Of a stretch of 64,000 nt of DNA, positions 24,736-33,788 are shown one piece after another. The stretch is from positions 248,001-312,000 of the forward strand of contig CAZXOK010000002.1 of the NCBI GenBank assembly GCA_964642175.1, read 5' to 3'. The first letter of the stretch is position 1. Every line of letters starts with the position of its first letter. Both the position numbers and the translations under genes were made by a program. The DNA comes from JANQGG01 sp964642175 (lineage in GTDB: Bacteria > Bacteroidota > Chlorobiia > Chlorobiales > Chloroherpetonaceae). The notes under the pieces are model-generated. The model was not told the origin of the DNA. It did no database searches and saw nothing but the letters and a program-made list of their open reading frames with translations.

Positions 24736-25998
24736 ATGAATTCAAACCAAGCCATAGAGATTATTCGTGAAGATAATATCAATCACAGCTTTTGCGGATT
24801 GGCCAGTGTCGGATGGTTATATCAAAAAATCAAAGACAGTTTCTTTTTAATTCTCGGTACCCATACCTGTGCCCACTTTATCCAAAATGCGCTGGGAATG
24901 ATGATCTTTGCCCGACCCCGTTTTGGTGTGGCATTAATGGAAGAAAGCGATCTTTCCAAAGAAAGCCCCGAGCTTAAACCCCTGATTGATGAAATTAAAG
25001 CCGACCATCATCCGTCGGTTATCTTTTTGATGTCTTCGTGTACACCCGAAGTTATGAAGGTCGATTTTGAAGCACTGTGCCGTACGCTGAGCACCCCGGA
25101 GTTGCCTGTGTTACCGGTTCCGGCCAGCGGGCTTGATTTTTCGTTCAGCCAGTCGGAAGATTCTGTTTTGCAAGCTTTACTGCCTTTTTGCCCCGAAGAC
25201 AATAGTGATGAGAAAAAAGTGGTGTTTTTAGGTTCGGTAAATGAAACCATCGCAGATGATTTTAAAGCCGAAGCCGAAGAACTTGGCATTCCTGTGGCCG
25301 GGTTTTTACCTTCCGACCATTTTAACCAGTTGCCGGCCATTGGTAAAAACACGGTCATAGCTCCCATGCAGCCCTACCTGGCCAAAGTGGCTACAAAAAT
25401 TAACCGTCAGCGCGGAGCCAAAGTACTCAATACCCAGTTCCCGATCGGCCCCGATGGTACAAGACGATTTTGGGAAGACCTGGCGGCAGCCTTTGATAAA
25501 CAAGTTGATTTTAGCGAACGCGAAAAAGCCGCCTGGGATCGAATTAAACCCCATACCGACAAATTAAAAGGCAAAACCGTGATGCTCACGGCCGATACCT
25601 TAATGGAACTGCCACTTGCCCGGTTCCTGAAACATGCCGGAGCTGATGTAGTTGAGTGCAGCAGTTCTTATATAAATAAGAAATTCCATGCCAGCGAACT
25701 GGCTGAGCTGGAGGGCGTGAAAATTGTAGAACAACCAAACTTTAGCCGCCAGCTCCAGGACTTAACCGATAACCAACCCGATCTTGTGATTACATCATTA
25801 ATGTCGGCCAACCCATTGGCTGGAAGAGGCCATGTGGTAAAATGGAGCATGGAGTTTGTTTTGATGCCCATTTTAGGTTGGAGTGGTGTTGGCAGTTTGG
25901 CCGAAATGCTCACACGTCCATTGAATCGTAAGCAACATTTGCATCCACTTACCGATCCGGTCTGGAAAAAAGGTATGATGCCAAGTATAGCCGACTAA
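24736..25998 (+). CDS. bchN: Light-independent protochlorophyllide reductase subunit N
   Basis: BchN with BchB forms the NB component that reduces ring D of protochlorophyllide to chlorophyllide a without light. It resembles nitrogenase NifDK. The three Cys ligands of the NB [4Fe-4S] cluster are visible at C20 (HSFCGLASV), C45 (GTHTCAHF) and C102 (MSSCTPEV). Spacing agrees with the family (25 residues between the first two). Length 420 is normal. bchB follows after 35 bases and bchL after that, forming a three-gene operon. There is no Shine-Dalgarno. The system is oxygen-sensitive, pointing to anoxic or low-oxygen growth. Confidence 0.97.
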   Translation: MNSNQAIEIIREDNINHSFCGLASVGWLYQKIKDSFFLILGTHTCAHFIQNALGMMIFARPRFGVALMEESDLSKESPELKPLIDEIKADHHPSVIFLMSSCTPEVMKVDFEALCRTLSTPELPVLPVPASGLDFSFSQSEDSVLQALLPFCPEDNSDEKKVVFLGSVNETIADDFKAEAEELGIPVAGFLPSDHFNQLPAIGKNTVIAPMQPYLAKVATKINRQRGAKVLNTQFPIGPDGTRRFWEDLAAAFDKQVDFSEREKAAWDRIKPHTDKLKGKTVMLTADTLMELPLARFLKHAGADVVECSSSYINKKFHASELAELEGVKIVEQPNFSRQLQDLTDNQPDLVITSLMSANPLAGRGHVVKWSMEFVLMPILGWSGVGSLAEMLTRPLNRKQHLHPLTDPVWKKGMMPSIAD

Positions 25999-26033
25999 AG
26001 GTTTAACGATAAAACAAGAACCCATTTTTCGCT

Positions 26034-27623
26034 ATGAGATTAGCCTATTGGATTTATGAAGGCACAGCCCATCATGGAATTGGCCGTATTGCCAACAGCC
26101 TTCGAGGTGTGCAAGCTGTGTTTCACGCCCCGCTTGGAGATGATTACATCAATGTAGTGCATACCATGCTTGAGCGCACACCCGATTTCCCGCGCTCAAC
26201 CACCAGTGTGGTAACCGGAAAAGATCTGGCCCAGGGCAACAATCGCCTGCCAGAAACTCTCCGCCAGGTGGAAGCGCGTTTCAAACCGGAGCTGATAGCC
26301 GTTTCTGCCAGCTGTAGCACCACATTGCTCCAGGAAGATCTTCAGACCATTATTGATAAAACGGAGCTAACTACACCCACCTTGCTGTTTGAGCAGAATC
26401 CGTTTCGGGTTCAGGAAAATGAAGCTGCCGAAAACTTCTTTACACATCTCGTAAAGCAATTTGCAGCCAAACAGGAGAAAACACAGAAACCCAGTATCAA
26501 TTTTATCGGTCCGGCATCTTTGGGATTTCATGTCCGCTCCGATGTGATCGCCATGCGTCGTATGATGAAAACGCTAGGTGTTGAGATCAATGTGATGGCA
26601 CCCTATGGTGCCGGTACTCAGGATCTCAAACGCTTACCGGCCGCCTGGCTCAATGTGGCACCTTACCGCGAGCTTGGGCTTGAAGCTGCAAACTACCTCG
26701 AACAAGAGTTTGGGATGCCGTCTTTACAGACTATGCCGGTTGGTGTGCAGGGCACTTTGAACTGGCTGCAATCATTAATTGAAATGTTGAACACCGAGGG
26801 TCATAAACTTGGACGGACTGAGCAAGTAACCATGCCAGATCTGACTGAATTTTCGCTTGACGGGCAAAGCGCACCCAGTGGTGTGCCATGGTTCAGCCAT
26901 TCAGCCGATATGGAAAGTTTCAGCATGAAAAAAGCATTTGTTTTTGGTGATTCCACCCGTACGGTTGCCCTCGTCAAATTCCTTCGTGATGAAATTGGCA
27001 TGCAGATCTCAGGTGCCGGTACTTATCTGCACCAACATGCCGATTGGGTAAAATCGGAATTGGAAGGCTACCTGCCTGGTGAGTTGGTGGTTACAGAGAG
27101 CTTCCAGGAAATTGCCGGACTCATTGAAGACCAAATGCCCGATATTGTATGTGGTACCCAGATGGAGCGGCACAGCTGCCGAAAACTGGATGTGCCCTGC
27201 CTGGTTACATCAGCGCCAACCCATATCGAAAATCACCTGCTGGGATATTACCCATTGATCGGTTTTGATGGTGCCGATGTGATTGCCGACCGGGTATATA
27301 CCACGGCTAAACTTGGCCTTGAAAAACACCTCATTGATTTCTTTGGTGATGCAGGTCTGGAATATGAAGAGCAATCCGGTGGGGCAACAAATGGCCACAG
27401 CCAAACGTCTTCAGAAACCGCTACACAACAAGCGCAAAATGCTGCTGAAGCATCGGAGGGCGGTTTAGTCTGGACAGCCGATGGAGAAGCCATGCTTAAA
27501 AAAGTACCGTTTTTTGTTCGCAATAAAGTCAAACGCAATACAGAGAATTATGCCAGGGAAAAAGGCTATTCGGAAATCACAGCCGATGTCTTGCGCGAAA
27601 CCAAAGAATCCCTTGGCGCTTAA
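26034..27623 (+). CDS. bchB: Light-independent protochlorophyllide reductase subunit B
   Basis: BchB is the second subunit of the NB heterotetramer. Its N-terminus MRLAYWIYEGTAHHGIGRIA is canonical. D36 (HAPLGDD), the unusual aspartate ligand of the NB cluster, is conserved, and C94 lies in SASCSTT. The C-terminal region (about 475-529) carries the typical small domain with VPFFVRNKVKRNTENYA, which contributes to substrate binding. An Ala/Gln/Thr/Ser-rich linker sits at about 445-470. Length 529 is normal. It lies between bchN and bchL. Confidence 0.97.
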   Translation: MRLAYWIYEGTAHHGIGRIANSLRGVQAVFHAPLGDDYINVVHTMLERTPDFPRSTTSVVTGKDLAQGNNRLPETLRQVEARFKPELIAVSASCSTTLLQEDLQTIIDKTELTTPTLLFEQNPFRVQENEAAENFFTHLVKQFAAKQEKTQKPSINFIGPASLGFHVRSDVIAMRRMMKTLGVEINVMAPYGAGTQDLKRLPAAWLNVAPYRELGLEAANYLEQEFGMPSLQTMPVGVQGTLNWLQSLIEMLNTEGHKLGRTEQVTMPDLTEFSLDGQSAPSGVPWFSHSADMESFSMKKAFVFGDSTRTVALVKFLRDEIGMQISGAGTYLHQHADWVKSELEGYLPGELVVTESFQEIAGLIEDQMPDIVCGTQMERHSCRKLDVPCLVTSAPTHIENHLLGYYPLIGFDGADVIADRVYTTAKLGLEKHLIDFFGDAGLEYEEQSGGATNGHSQTSSETATQQAQNAAEASEGGLVWTADGEAMLKKVPFFVRNKVKRNTENYAREKGYSEITADVLRETKESLGA

Positions 27624-27672
27624 TAAAAAATCTTAAGTAAGTTTAACCAATCGTTAGAAAAATCGTTTTACC

Positions 27673-28497
27673 ATGGGCATAGTTATCGCCGTTTACGGAA
27701 AAGGGGGAATTGGAAAAAGTACCAATAGTGCAAATCTGTCGGCCGCGTTGGCCCTTGAAGGGGCATCGGTGCTTCAAATCGGATGCGATCCAAAACACGA
27801 CAGCACATTTCCGATTACCGGAAATCTTCAGCAGACGGTTATTGAAGTTTTGGAAGAAGTAGATTTTCATCATGAAGAAGTCGCTTACGAGGATGTTGTT
27901 AAAACCGGTTTTGCCAAAGTTGATGTGATTGAAGCAGGCGGACCGCCTGCCGGTAGTGGCTGTGGTGGTTATGTTGTGGGTGAAACCGTTAAACTCCTGC
28001 AGGAATTCGGCGTGTATGATAAATACGATGTGATCTTGTTTGATGTTCTGGGTGATGTGGTATGTGGTGGATTCAGCGCCCCGTTAAATTATGCCGATAT
28101 GGCCTTGATTGTTGCCTGTAACGACTTCGACAGTATTTTTGCAGCCAACCGTCTGTGTATGGCCATTGAGCAAAAAAGTACCCGCAGTAAAGTAAAACTG
28201 GCCGGTATTATTGCTAATAAAGTGGATTATGAAAAAGGTGGCGGCACCAATGTTTTGGATAAATTCTCAGATAAAGTCGGTACCAAAGTGGTCGCAAAAG
28301 TGCCTTTCCACGACCTGATCCGCCGAAGCCGCCTGGCAGGCAAAACCTTGTTCCAAATGGAAGAAGACGGTCAGGATGTATGTACCGAACCATACAAAAA
28401 ACTCGCCCGGGAACTGCTTTCCGAAAATCCATTCTCCAGCGTACCCAAATCGCTGGGTGATCGTGAAATCTTTGAATTAATGGGCGGCTGGATGTAA
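27673..28497 (+). CDS. bchL: Light-independent protochlorophyllide reductase ATPase BchL
   Basis: BchL is the NifH-like homodimeric ATPase that delivers electrons to BchNB. The P-loop GKGGIGKSTNSANL begins at residue 9. The [4Fe-4S] ligands C97 (GSGCGGY) and C131 (DVVCGGF) match the known positions. Length 274 is standard. It closes the bchN-bchB-bchL operon, 49 bases after bchB. It is convergent with tsaE, only 14 bases away, and no strong terminator was seen between them. Confidence 0.97.
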   Translation: MGIVIAVYGKGGIGKSTNSANLSAALALEGASVLQIGCDPKHDSTFPITGNLQQTVIEVLEEVDFHHEEVAYEDVVKTGFAKVDVIEAGGPPAGSGCGGYVVGETVKLLQEFGVYDKYDVILFDVLGDVVCGGFSAPLNYADMALIVACNDFDSIFAANRLCMAIEQKSTRSKVKLAGIIANKVDYEKGGGTNVLDKFSDKVGTKVVAKVPFHDLIRRSRLAGKTLFQMEEDGQDVCTEPYKKLARELLSENPFSSVPKSLGDREIFELMGGWM

Positions 28498-28511
28498 AGC
28501 CACGGCCTTGA

Positions 28512-28955
28512 TTATTGTTTCAGAGTGCTGGTTATCCGGTGCTCTGTTTCACTTAATATCTCAAACCGAACGAACTTCGTGTTCTGCGGCAAAATTTCCT
28601 CAAACCGATCAGCCCACTCCAGCAGGCATATGCCGTCATCATAGAGGTACTCGTCTATCCCAATCCCATAAAGTTCATCCATAGATTTGATCCGATAAAG
28701 ATCGAAATGATACAAGCTGATCTGACCATTTTCCTGGCCTAACTTTCCTATGTAAGTGTTGATGATGGCAAAAGATGGGCTGGAGACATCTGAAGTGCAG
28801 TGAAAAAACTCGCAAAATCCCCGTGTAAATTCTGTTTTCCCCGATCCCAGTTGGCCGACTAACGCCAGAACATCGCCCCGTTGTAACGTTTTTGCAATTT
28901 CTTTTGCATACTGCCGGGTTTCTTGCGGAGAGTGACTGATATACTCTGTGCTCAT
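28512..28955 (-). CDS. tsaE: tRNA t6A biosynthesis ATPase TsaE
   Basis: TsaE works with TsaB and TsaD to make N6-threonylcarbamoyladenosine at position 37 of ANN-decoding tRNAs. The 147-residue protein has the Walker A LVGQLGSGKTEFTRG, SPSFAIINTY, HFDLYRI and LLEWADR motifs. It starts one base after the porX stop, so it is translated from the same mRNA. Convergent with bchL. Confidence 0.94.
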   Translation of the reverse strand: MSTEYISHSPQETRQYAKEIAKTLQRGDVLALVGQLGSGKTEFTRGFCEFFHCTSDVSSPSFAIINTYIGKLGQENGQISLYHFDLYRIKSMDELYGIGIDEYLYDDGICLLEWADRFEEILPQNTKFVRFEILSETEHRITSTLKQ

Positions 28956-28956
28956 A

Positions 28957-30516
28957 CTACTCAGGGGATGTTAATGTGGTAATCGGAATTACCATTTCAT
29001 CCAGAGAGATGCCACCATGCTGGAATGAATCACGATATTGGTTGACATATTTATTGTAGTTGGTCGGATAAACAAAAAAGTAATCTTCCTTGGCAATGGT
29101 GTAATGAACATTCAAACCTTGTTTGGGCAAGCGATAATCTTCTGGGCTGCGCAGCATAACGGCATGCTTGGACTCAGACTGGAGGTTTTTACCAAATTTG
29201 AATCTCAGGTTGGTCGAGGCCTCCCGATCGCCAATCACTTTTGAAGGGCGCATACACCGAATAGAACCATGGTCGGCTGTCAGGATTATCGTGATATCTT
29301 GCTTAGATAATAATTTGAGTGTTTTAAAAAAGTAAGAGTGCTCAAACCAGGTTTTGGTGAGTGAGCGAAATGCGTTTTCATCCGGAGAAAGCTCACGGAT
29401 CACCTGGGAGTCGAACCGGCTGTGAGCCAGGATATCCACAAAATTTACCACAACGGCATTTAGTTGGTGGTTTAGCAGGTTTAAAACGCCGGATTCAAAA
29501 TTCTTACTTTCTTCGGTACTGGTGAGTTTGGTGTATTTAATGCCATTAACCCGGATGCGTCGGCGTTTGAAAAAATCATCCAGAAATTCCGATTCGTATT
29601 TGTTTTTGCTTTGCTCATTGTCCATGCTTTCTTCCCATAGCTTTGGGTGGCGCTTGTGGATATCGTCGGGAAACAGACCACAGAATATACTGTTTCGCGC
29701 AAAAGAGGTGGCTGTTGGCAGGATGCTCATGTACTGATTATCCCGGATCTGAAAATGAGGTTGCAGAAGATTTTTCATGATCAGCCATTGATCGTAGCGC
29801 AAACAATCTACCACAAAGAAAAAGACTTTTTTACCCTCTTCCAGGGGAGGGACCACATAGTCCTCTAATATATCGGGAGAGAGTGTCGGGCGATCTTCCG
29901 GGTTGCTATGGCACCAGTCTTTGTAATGGCGCTCGACGTACTTTGAGAATTCGGCGTTGCAATCGCGTTTCTGGCCGCTTATAGTTTCCCTAAGGTTCAG
30001 GTTTGGATGCTCGTCCAGTTCCAGCTCCCACTCCGATAGCCGGGCATGAAGGTTCATCCAGTCTTCGGGCTCCATCGGCATCATAAGTTGCTGGGTGATC
30101 TTATTGAACTCCTGAATGTAGTCTATAGCTGCCGAGTTGTCTTTCAGGGATTCAGAGTCCAGGAGCTTTTTACATGCCAGTACAATTTGATTGGGGTTGA
30201 CGGGTTTGATCAGGTAATCGGATATGTTTTTACCGATGGCTTCCTCCATTAGCGATTCTTCTTCATTTTTAGTGATCATAATAACGGGTGTAGCCGGAGA
30301 GGCCGCCTTGATCTCGTTAAGCGCGCCCAAACCACCGATGCCGGGCATTTGTTCATCCAGGAAAACGATATCATAAGAATTGGATTTTGCCAGCTCAATG
30401 GCATCTTCACCATTGCTGGCAGTTGTTACATCAAAACCTTTGTCGGTAAGAAAAATAATGTGAGATTTGAGCATATCGATTTCATCGTCTGCCCATAAAA
30501 TTCGATAACGTTTCAT
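28957..30516 (-). CDS. porX: PorX-type response regulator with PglZ domain
   Basis: A 519-residue protein with an N-terminal receiver (residues 1-120; acidic pocket DDE at 10-12, phospho-site D54, K in IKPVN). A helical linker follows, then a C-terminal PglZ domain of the alkaline-phosphatase superfamily (VVDCLRYDQW; LTADHGSI). This architecture and length define PorX, which controls type IX secretion genes and hydrolyses cyclic oligonucleotides in Porphyromonas. Its partner kinase PorY is not adjacent. It agrees with the T9SS cargo at 15115. It is transcribed ahead of tsaE. Confidence 0.9.
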   Translation of the reverse strand: MKRYRILWADDEIDMLKSHIIFLTDKGFDVTTASNGEDAIELAKSNSYDIVFLDEQMPGIGGLGALNEIKAASPATPVIMITKNEEESLMEEAIGKNISDYLIKPVNPNQIVLACKKLLDSESLKDNSAAIDYIQEFNKITQQLMMPMEPEDWMNLHARLSEWELELDEHPNLNLRETISGQKRDCNAEFSKYVERHYKDWCHSNPEDRPTLSPDILEDYVVPPLEEGKKVFFFVVDCLRYDQWLIMKNLLQPHFQIRDNQYMSILPTATSFARNSIFCGLFPDDIHKRHPKLWEESMDNEQSKNKYESEFLDDFFKRRRIRVNGIKYTKLTSTEESKNFESGVLNLLNHQLNAVVVNFVDILAHSRFDSQVIRELSPDENAFRSLTKTWFEHSYFFKTLKLLSKQDITIILTADHGSIRCMRPSKVIGDREASTNLRFKFGKNLQSESKHAVMLRSPEDYRLPKQGLNVHYTIAKEDYFFVYPTNYNKYVNQYRDSFQHGGISLDEMVIPITTLTSPE

Positions 30517-30605
30517 GAATGAGTATGAAAATAATTAAAGATGGTTGAGGTGGTATTACGGCAACCACCCCATAAAGGTTCCAATCGGGGGCTTTTTTAA
30601 CGCAT

Positions 30606-31880
30606 TTATTTCAGGGAATGATACACCATGCCTGTCATGACTTTCGGATAGAAAAAGGTTGATTTTTGCGGCATCACTTCACCGGATTCCGACACGCTGA
30701 TCACTTCTTCGATCTTGGTCGGGTTCATTACAAATCCCAGTTGAAACTTGCCGCCCCGTACTTTTTCAACCACCTCATTCTGATCTTTGGAGTACTTTAA
30801 ATGGGTTTGATTGGCCTGGTCTTCAACCGAAATACCCAGCAGGTCGGTTAATATAGCCTGGTGCAGCAGGGTTACATCCAGTTCTTTAATCTCTTTGGAT
30901 AAACCCGAAGGCAACACCTCGTTTATCGGGCTTTTTAGCGCGAGTCCATAAAGGCCCTCCTGGGTAACCAATCCGAACGCTTGTTGTGAGTGTTGCGATA
31001 AAAAGCCTTGCAGCGCTTCCTCGTTTTGAAGCTCCGAAAGGCTGAAATGCGTTTCAAGCTTTCTTAAAACCTCAGCCCGGTTGAAATCCTTTAAATCAAA
31101 CAACAGGCGGTGGGTCGGGAAAATAATCAGGCCTTCGTCGTGCATGTTGGCCAGCATCATCATAATATAGTTGTAAGGCTCATGGCCGGTATGGTTGGGA
31201 TTATTTTCCCGGCATATGTTGGCATAAGCCAGGCCGGTTTCGTAGCGGTGGTGACCATCGGCAATATAGATGCGTTTATCTGTTATGCTCTCGGTAACAG
31301 ACTTCAGAACATTCGGATCATCAATTTTCCATAACTGATTTTCGCTATGCTGGTAATCGGCAGCGGCAAAGAGGCATTGCTGGTTCCTGATGGTTGAGTC
31401 TATGAGATGATCCACCTTTTTTTCCGGATCGGCATAAATACCGAAAATACAACTGAAGTTGGCCTGGGTTTCCTTAAACAAACTGAGACGGTCTTTTTTG
31501 GGGCCCGAGAGGGTTTTTTCATGGGGTACCACCACACCTTTGCTGAAGGGTTCCAATTTGCCAGCCACAATAATGCCTGTTCGGGTATGGGTTTGCCCAT
31601 CGGCAGTTTGAAAAGGTTGATGGTAGGGATAAATACTTTCGTTCTGGTCCTGAACCAATACCTGCGAAGACTGCCAATCAGCAAAGCTTTGAGCGGCGGC
31701 CAGGTAAGGATTCCGGGCTTTTGGCAGTTCCAATCTTACAGCATTAACATCGCTTTTCTGGTAAAGTTCGTCTTGATATTCAGGGCTGATAACATCGTAT
31801 GGCGGGCATAGAATGTTGTGCATGCTCTGAGCAAAAGAGGGGTTGTATCGAAAACCGCGAAAACCTCTGATTGTAGCCAT
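30606..31880 (-). CDS. DUF1015 family protein
   Basis: A 424-residue protein matching the full-length DUF1015 family: FRGFRYN near the start, NILCPPYDVI, VVPHEKTLSGPKKDRL and the YIADGHHRYETGLAY motif. Conserved His and Asp residues suggest an enzyme, but no reaction can be assigned from the sequence alone. Its start lies 3 bases after the scpA stop, so both are probably co-transcribed. porX follows 89 bases downstream on the same strand. Confidence 0.88.
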   Translation of the reverse strand: MATIRGFRGFRYNPSFAQSMHNILCPPYDVISPEYQDELYQKSDVNAVRLELPKARNPYLAAAQSFADWQSSQVLVQDQNESIYPYHQPFQTADGQTHTRTGIIVAGKLEPFSKGVVVPHEKTLSGPKKDRLSLFKETQANFSCIFGIYADPEKKVDHLIDSTIRNQQCLFAAADYQHSENQLWKIDDPNVLKSVTESITDKRIYIADGHHRYETGLAYANICRENNPNHTGHEPYNYIMMMLANMHDEGLIIFPTHRLLFDLKDFNRAEVLRKLETHFSLSELQNEEALQGFLSQHSQQAFGLVTQEGLYGLALKSPINEVLPSGLSKEIKELDVTLLHQAILTDLLGISVEDQANQTHLKYSKDQNEVVEKVRGGKFQLGFVMNPTKIEEVISVSESGEVMPQKSTFFYPKVMTGMVYHSLK

Positions 31881-31883
31881 AAT

Positions 31884-32609
31884 TTATAGATATTGTTTTT
31901 TGGAAATCCAAAAGTCGTTATAATCGTCTTTGGTGACAACGGAGATCTGTGTGTTTTTACAAAGTTCCAGGATGGCTAAAAAGGTCACCACATAGTATAT
32001 CGAGTCCTGATACTGCCGCACCAGTTCCCGGTAAGAAACCTGAATCTTTTCATCCAATGCCGTTAAAATATGCTCGGTTTGTTCAGAGATCGTGACCGGT
32101 ATACGCGAGACCTGGTGAACGGTTTGCTTGGGCCGGTTATCAATGGCATGTTTATAGGCAAGGATCAGTTCAAAAAGTGTGGGTTTTTTTAAAGGGTCGT
32201 TAAACTCGTCCATAACCGGTGCATCGACATCTTCAAAATACTGCCGGGCATGATATTGCCGGCGATTTTCTTCTCTTACCTGTAGATGCTCAGACATCTC
32301 TTTAAAGCGTTTGTAATCCAGGAGCTTTTCAACAAGTTCAGCCCTGGGATCGAACTCTTCGGAGTTCTCATCATCAGAGACTGGTTGTGGCAAAAGCATC
32401 TTGACTTTAATGCTCATTAAGGTGGAAGCCATGTAGATAAACTCCGAAGCCACTTCCAGATTCAACGATTTCATGGCCGAAAGGTACCCCATAAAATCTT
32501 CTGTGATTTTGGAAATGGGAATATCGTAGATGTTAAGCTCATCGCGCTTAATGAAAAAAAGCAAAAGATCCAGGGGGCCTTCGAAGTCGGAGAGTTGAAT
32601 GCGATACAT
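31884..32609 (-). CDS. scpA: Segregation and condensation protein A
   Basis: ScpA is the kleisin that bridges SMC dimers in chromosome condensation. The 241-residue protein has the N-terminal FEGPLDLLLFFIKRDELNIY motif that binds the SMC neck, an acidic linker (DDENSEEFDPRAEL), and a C-terminal winged-helix part with VVTFLAILELCK. scpB is not adjacent. It lies directly upstream of the DUF1015 gene. Confidence 0.93.
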   Translation of the reverse strand: MYRIQLSDFEGPLDLLLFFIKRDELNIYDIPISKITEDFMGYLSAMKSLNLEVASEFIYMASTLMSIKVKMLLPQPVSDDENSEEFDPRAELVEKLLDYKRFKEMSEHLQVREENRRQYHARQYFEDVDAPVMDEFNDPLKKPTLFELILAYKHAIDNRPKQTVHQVSRIPVTISEQTEHILTALDEKIQVSYRELVRQYQDSIYYVVTFLAILELCKNTQISVVTKDDYNDFWISKKQYL

Positions 32610-32642
32610 ATCAGCCGTTAGATAAGTCGGTTGTTAGGGCGA

Positions 32643-33662
32643 TCAAATGCCAAAAAACTTTTTTAAACCTTTTAACCGATCACGAAGCCATTTGCCCTTT
32701 TGAGAAGCTTGGTTTTCGATCATATCCGGTGCAACCTGCCTGGCTACAAAATGGACATTTTTCATTGGTTGTGTCCGGTATGAGCGAGCGCGCATCATGG
32801 CCGATTGGATGGTTCTGTCTAAATCTTCAACCGAGCAGGGCTTGACATGATATCGATAAACCTGGAACTCGTTGATAGATTTAATGGCTAACAGGGCATC
32901 ACGAACCTGGGTTAAAAGGATAATGACAATATTGGGATATTCCTGTTTTATGGCATAAAGAAAATCGATGCCATCTTCACTATTAAGATTCAAATCGGTT
33001 ACCATTACGGGGATATCCTGCTTGGAGAGTTGCTCAAATGCATCATCTACACTCGAGCTGGGAATAACATCGTATTTTTTATTGAAAACTTTTACCATCA
33101 TGTTGAGCTGTTCTTTATGGAACTCAACAATTAAAAGCTTCTCTTTTTGCCCGGGAAAATCCTGAACCAGTGTTTCGGTTTGTTCAGGCTCAACAGGAGC
33201 AGGTGTTTTGGCCTGATTTTCCTGATGACTTTTTTGGGTCGCTGCTGGTTGTTGCGTTGGATAAAGCCTGGAGACTTTAGATGCAATTTGAGCGGCAGCG
33301 GCAACTGTTTCTCGCAATTGCTCAACCTTCCATGGTTTGGTTAAATATCGAAACACCTCACCCGAATTTACCGAGTTCATAATGGCATCCAGGTCGGAGT
33401 AGCCGGTTAGTAAAATCCGGATAGTGCTGGGACTGATGGTTTTAATCATGCGTAATACTTCGTGGCCAAGCATGCCAGGCATTCGTTGATCACTTAATAC
33501 AACATGAATCGGCTTGTTACGGACAATTTCAATAGCATCTTTTCCGTTTGTTGCTGTATAAACCGTGTATTGTTTCCTGAAGGTGGCCGAAAGCGATTGC
33601 AAGACCAGCGGCTCGTCATCAATGAGCAGAATGTTGATATCCGTGGAGTTTTCGCCGGGCAT
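32643..33662 (-). CDS. Response regulator with two receiver domains
   Basis: A 339-residue protein. The first receiver (about 8-130) is complete: acidic residues DDE at 15-17, phospho-site D58, LLTGYSD and LTKPW. A Gln/Pro-rich linker (about 145-175) leads to a second receiver (about 180-305). It keeps an Asp in VTDLNLNSEDG and a Lys in VKPCS, but replaces the acidic pair by VEFH. No output domain follows, so it may act through protein contacts. It is 126 bases downstream of the histidine kinase at 33789 on the same strand, its likely partner. Confidence 0.85.
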   Translation of the reverse strand: MPGENSTDINILLIDDEPLVLQSLSATFRKQYTVYTATNGKDAIEIVRNKPIHVVLSDQRMPGMLGHEVLRMIKTISPSTIRILLTGYSDLDAIMNSVNSGEVFRYLTKPWKVEQLRETVAAAAQIASKVSRLYPTQQPAATQKSHQENQAKTPAPVEPEQTETLVQDFPGQKEKLLIVEFHKEQLNMMVKVFNKKYDVIPSSSVDDAFEQLSKQDIPVMVTDLNLNSEDGIDFLYAIKQEYPNIVIILLTQVRDALLAIKSINEFQVYRYHVKPCSVEDLDRTIQSAMMRARSYRTQPMKNVHFVARQVAPDMIENQASQKGKWLRDRLKGLKKFFGI

Positions 33663-33788
33663 AATCGCACCTTGAAGGGTTTAATATTGGAAAAGCTATA
33701 ATCTTTTTTTACAGGTTAGCCTTGTTGAAAATAAAACAAAATATAAGAAAATCCGGTAAAACGGATGTTTGTTACTAAATATAAATCA

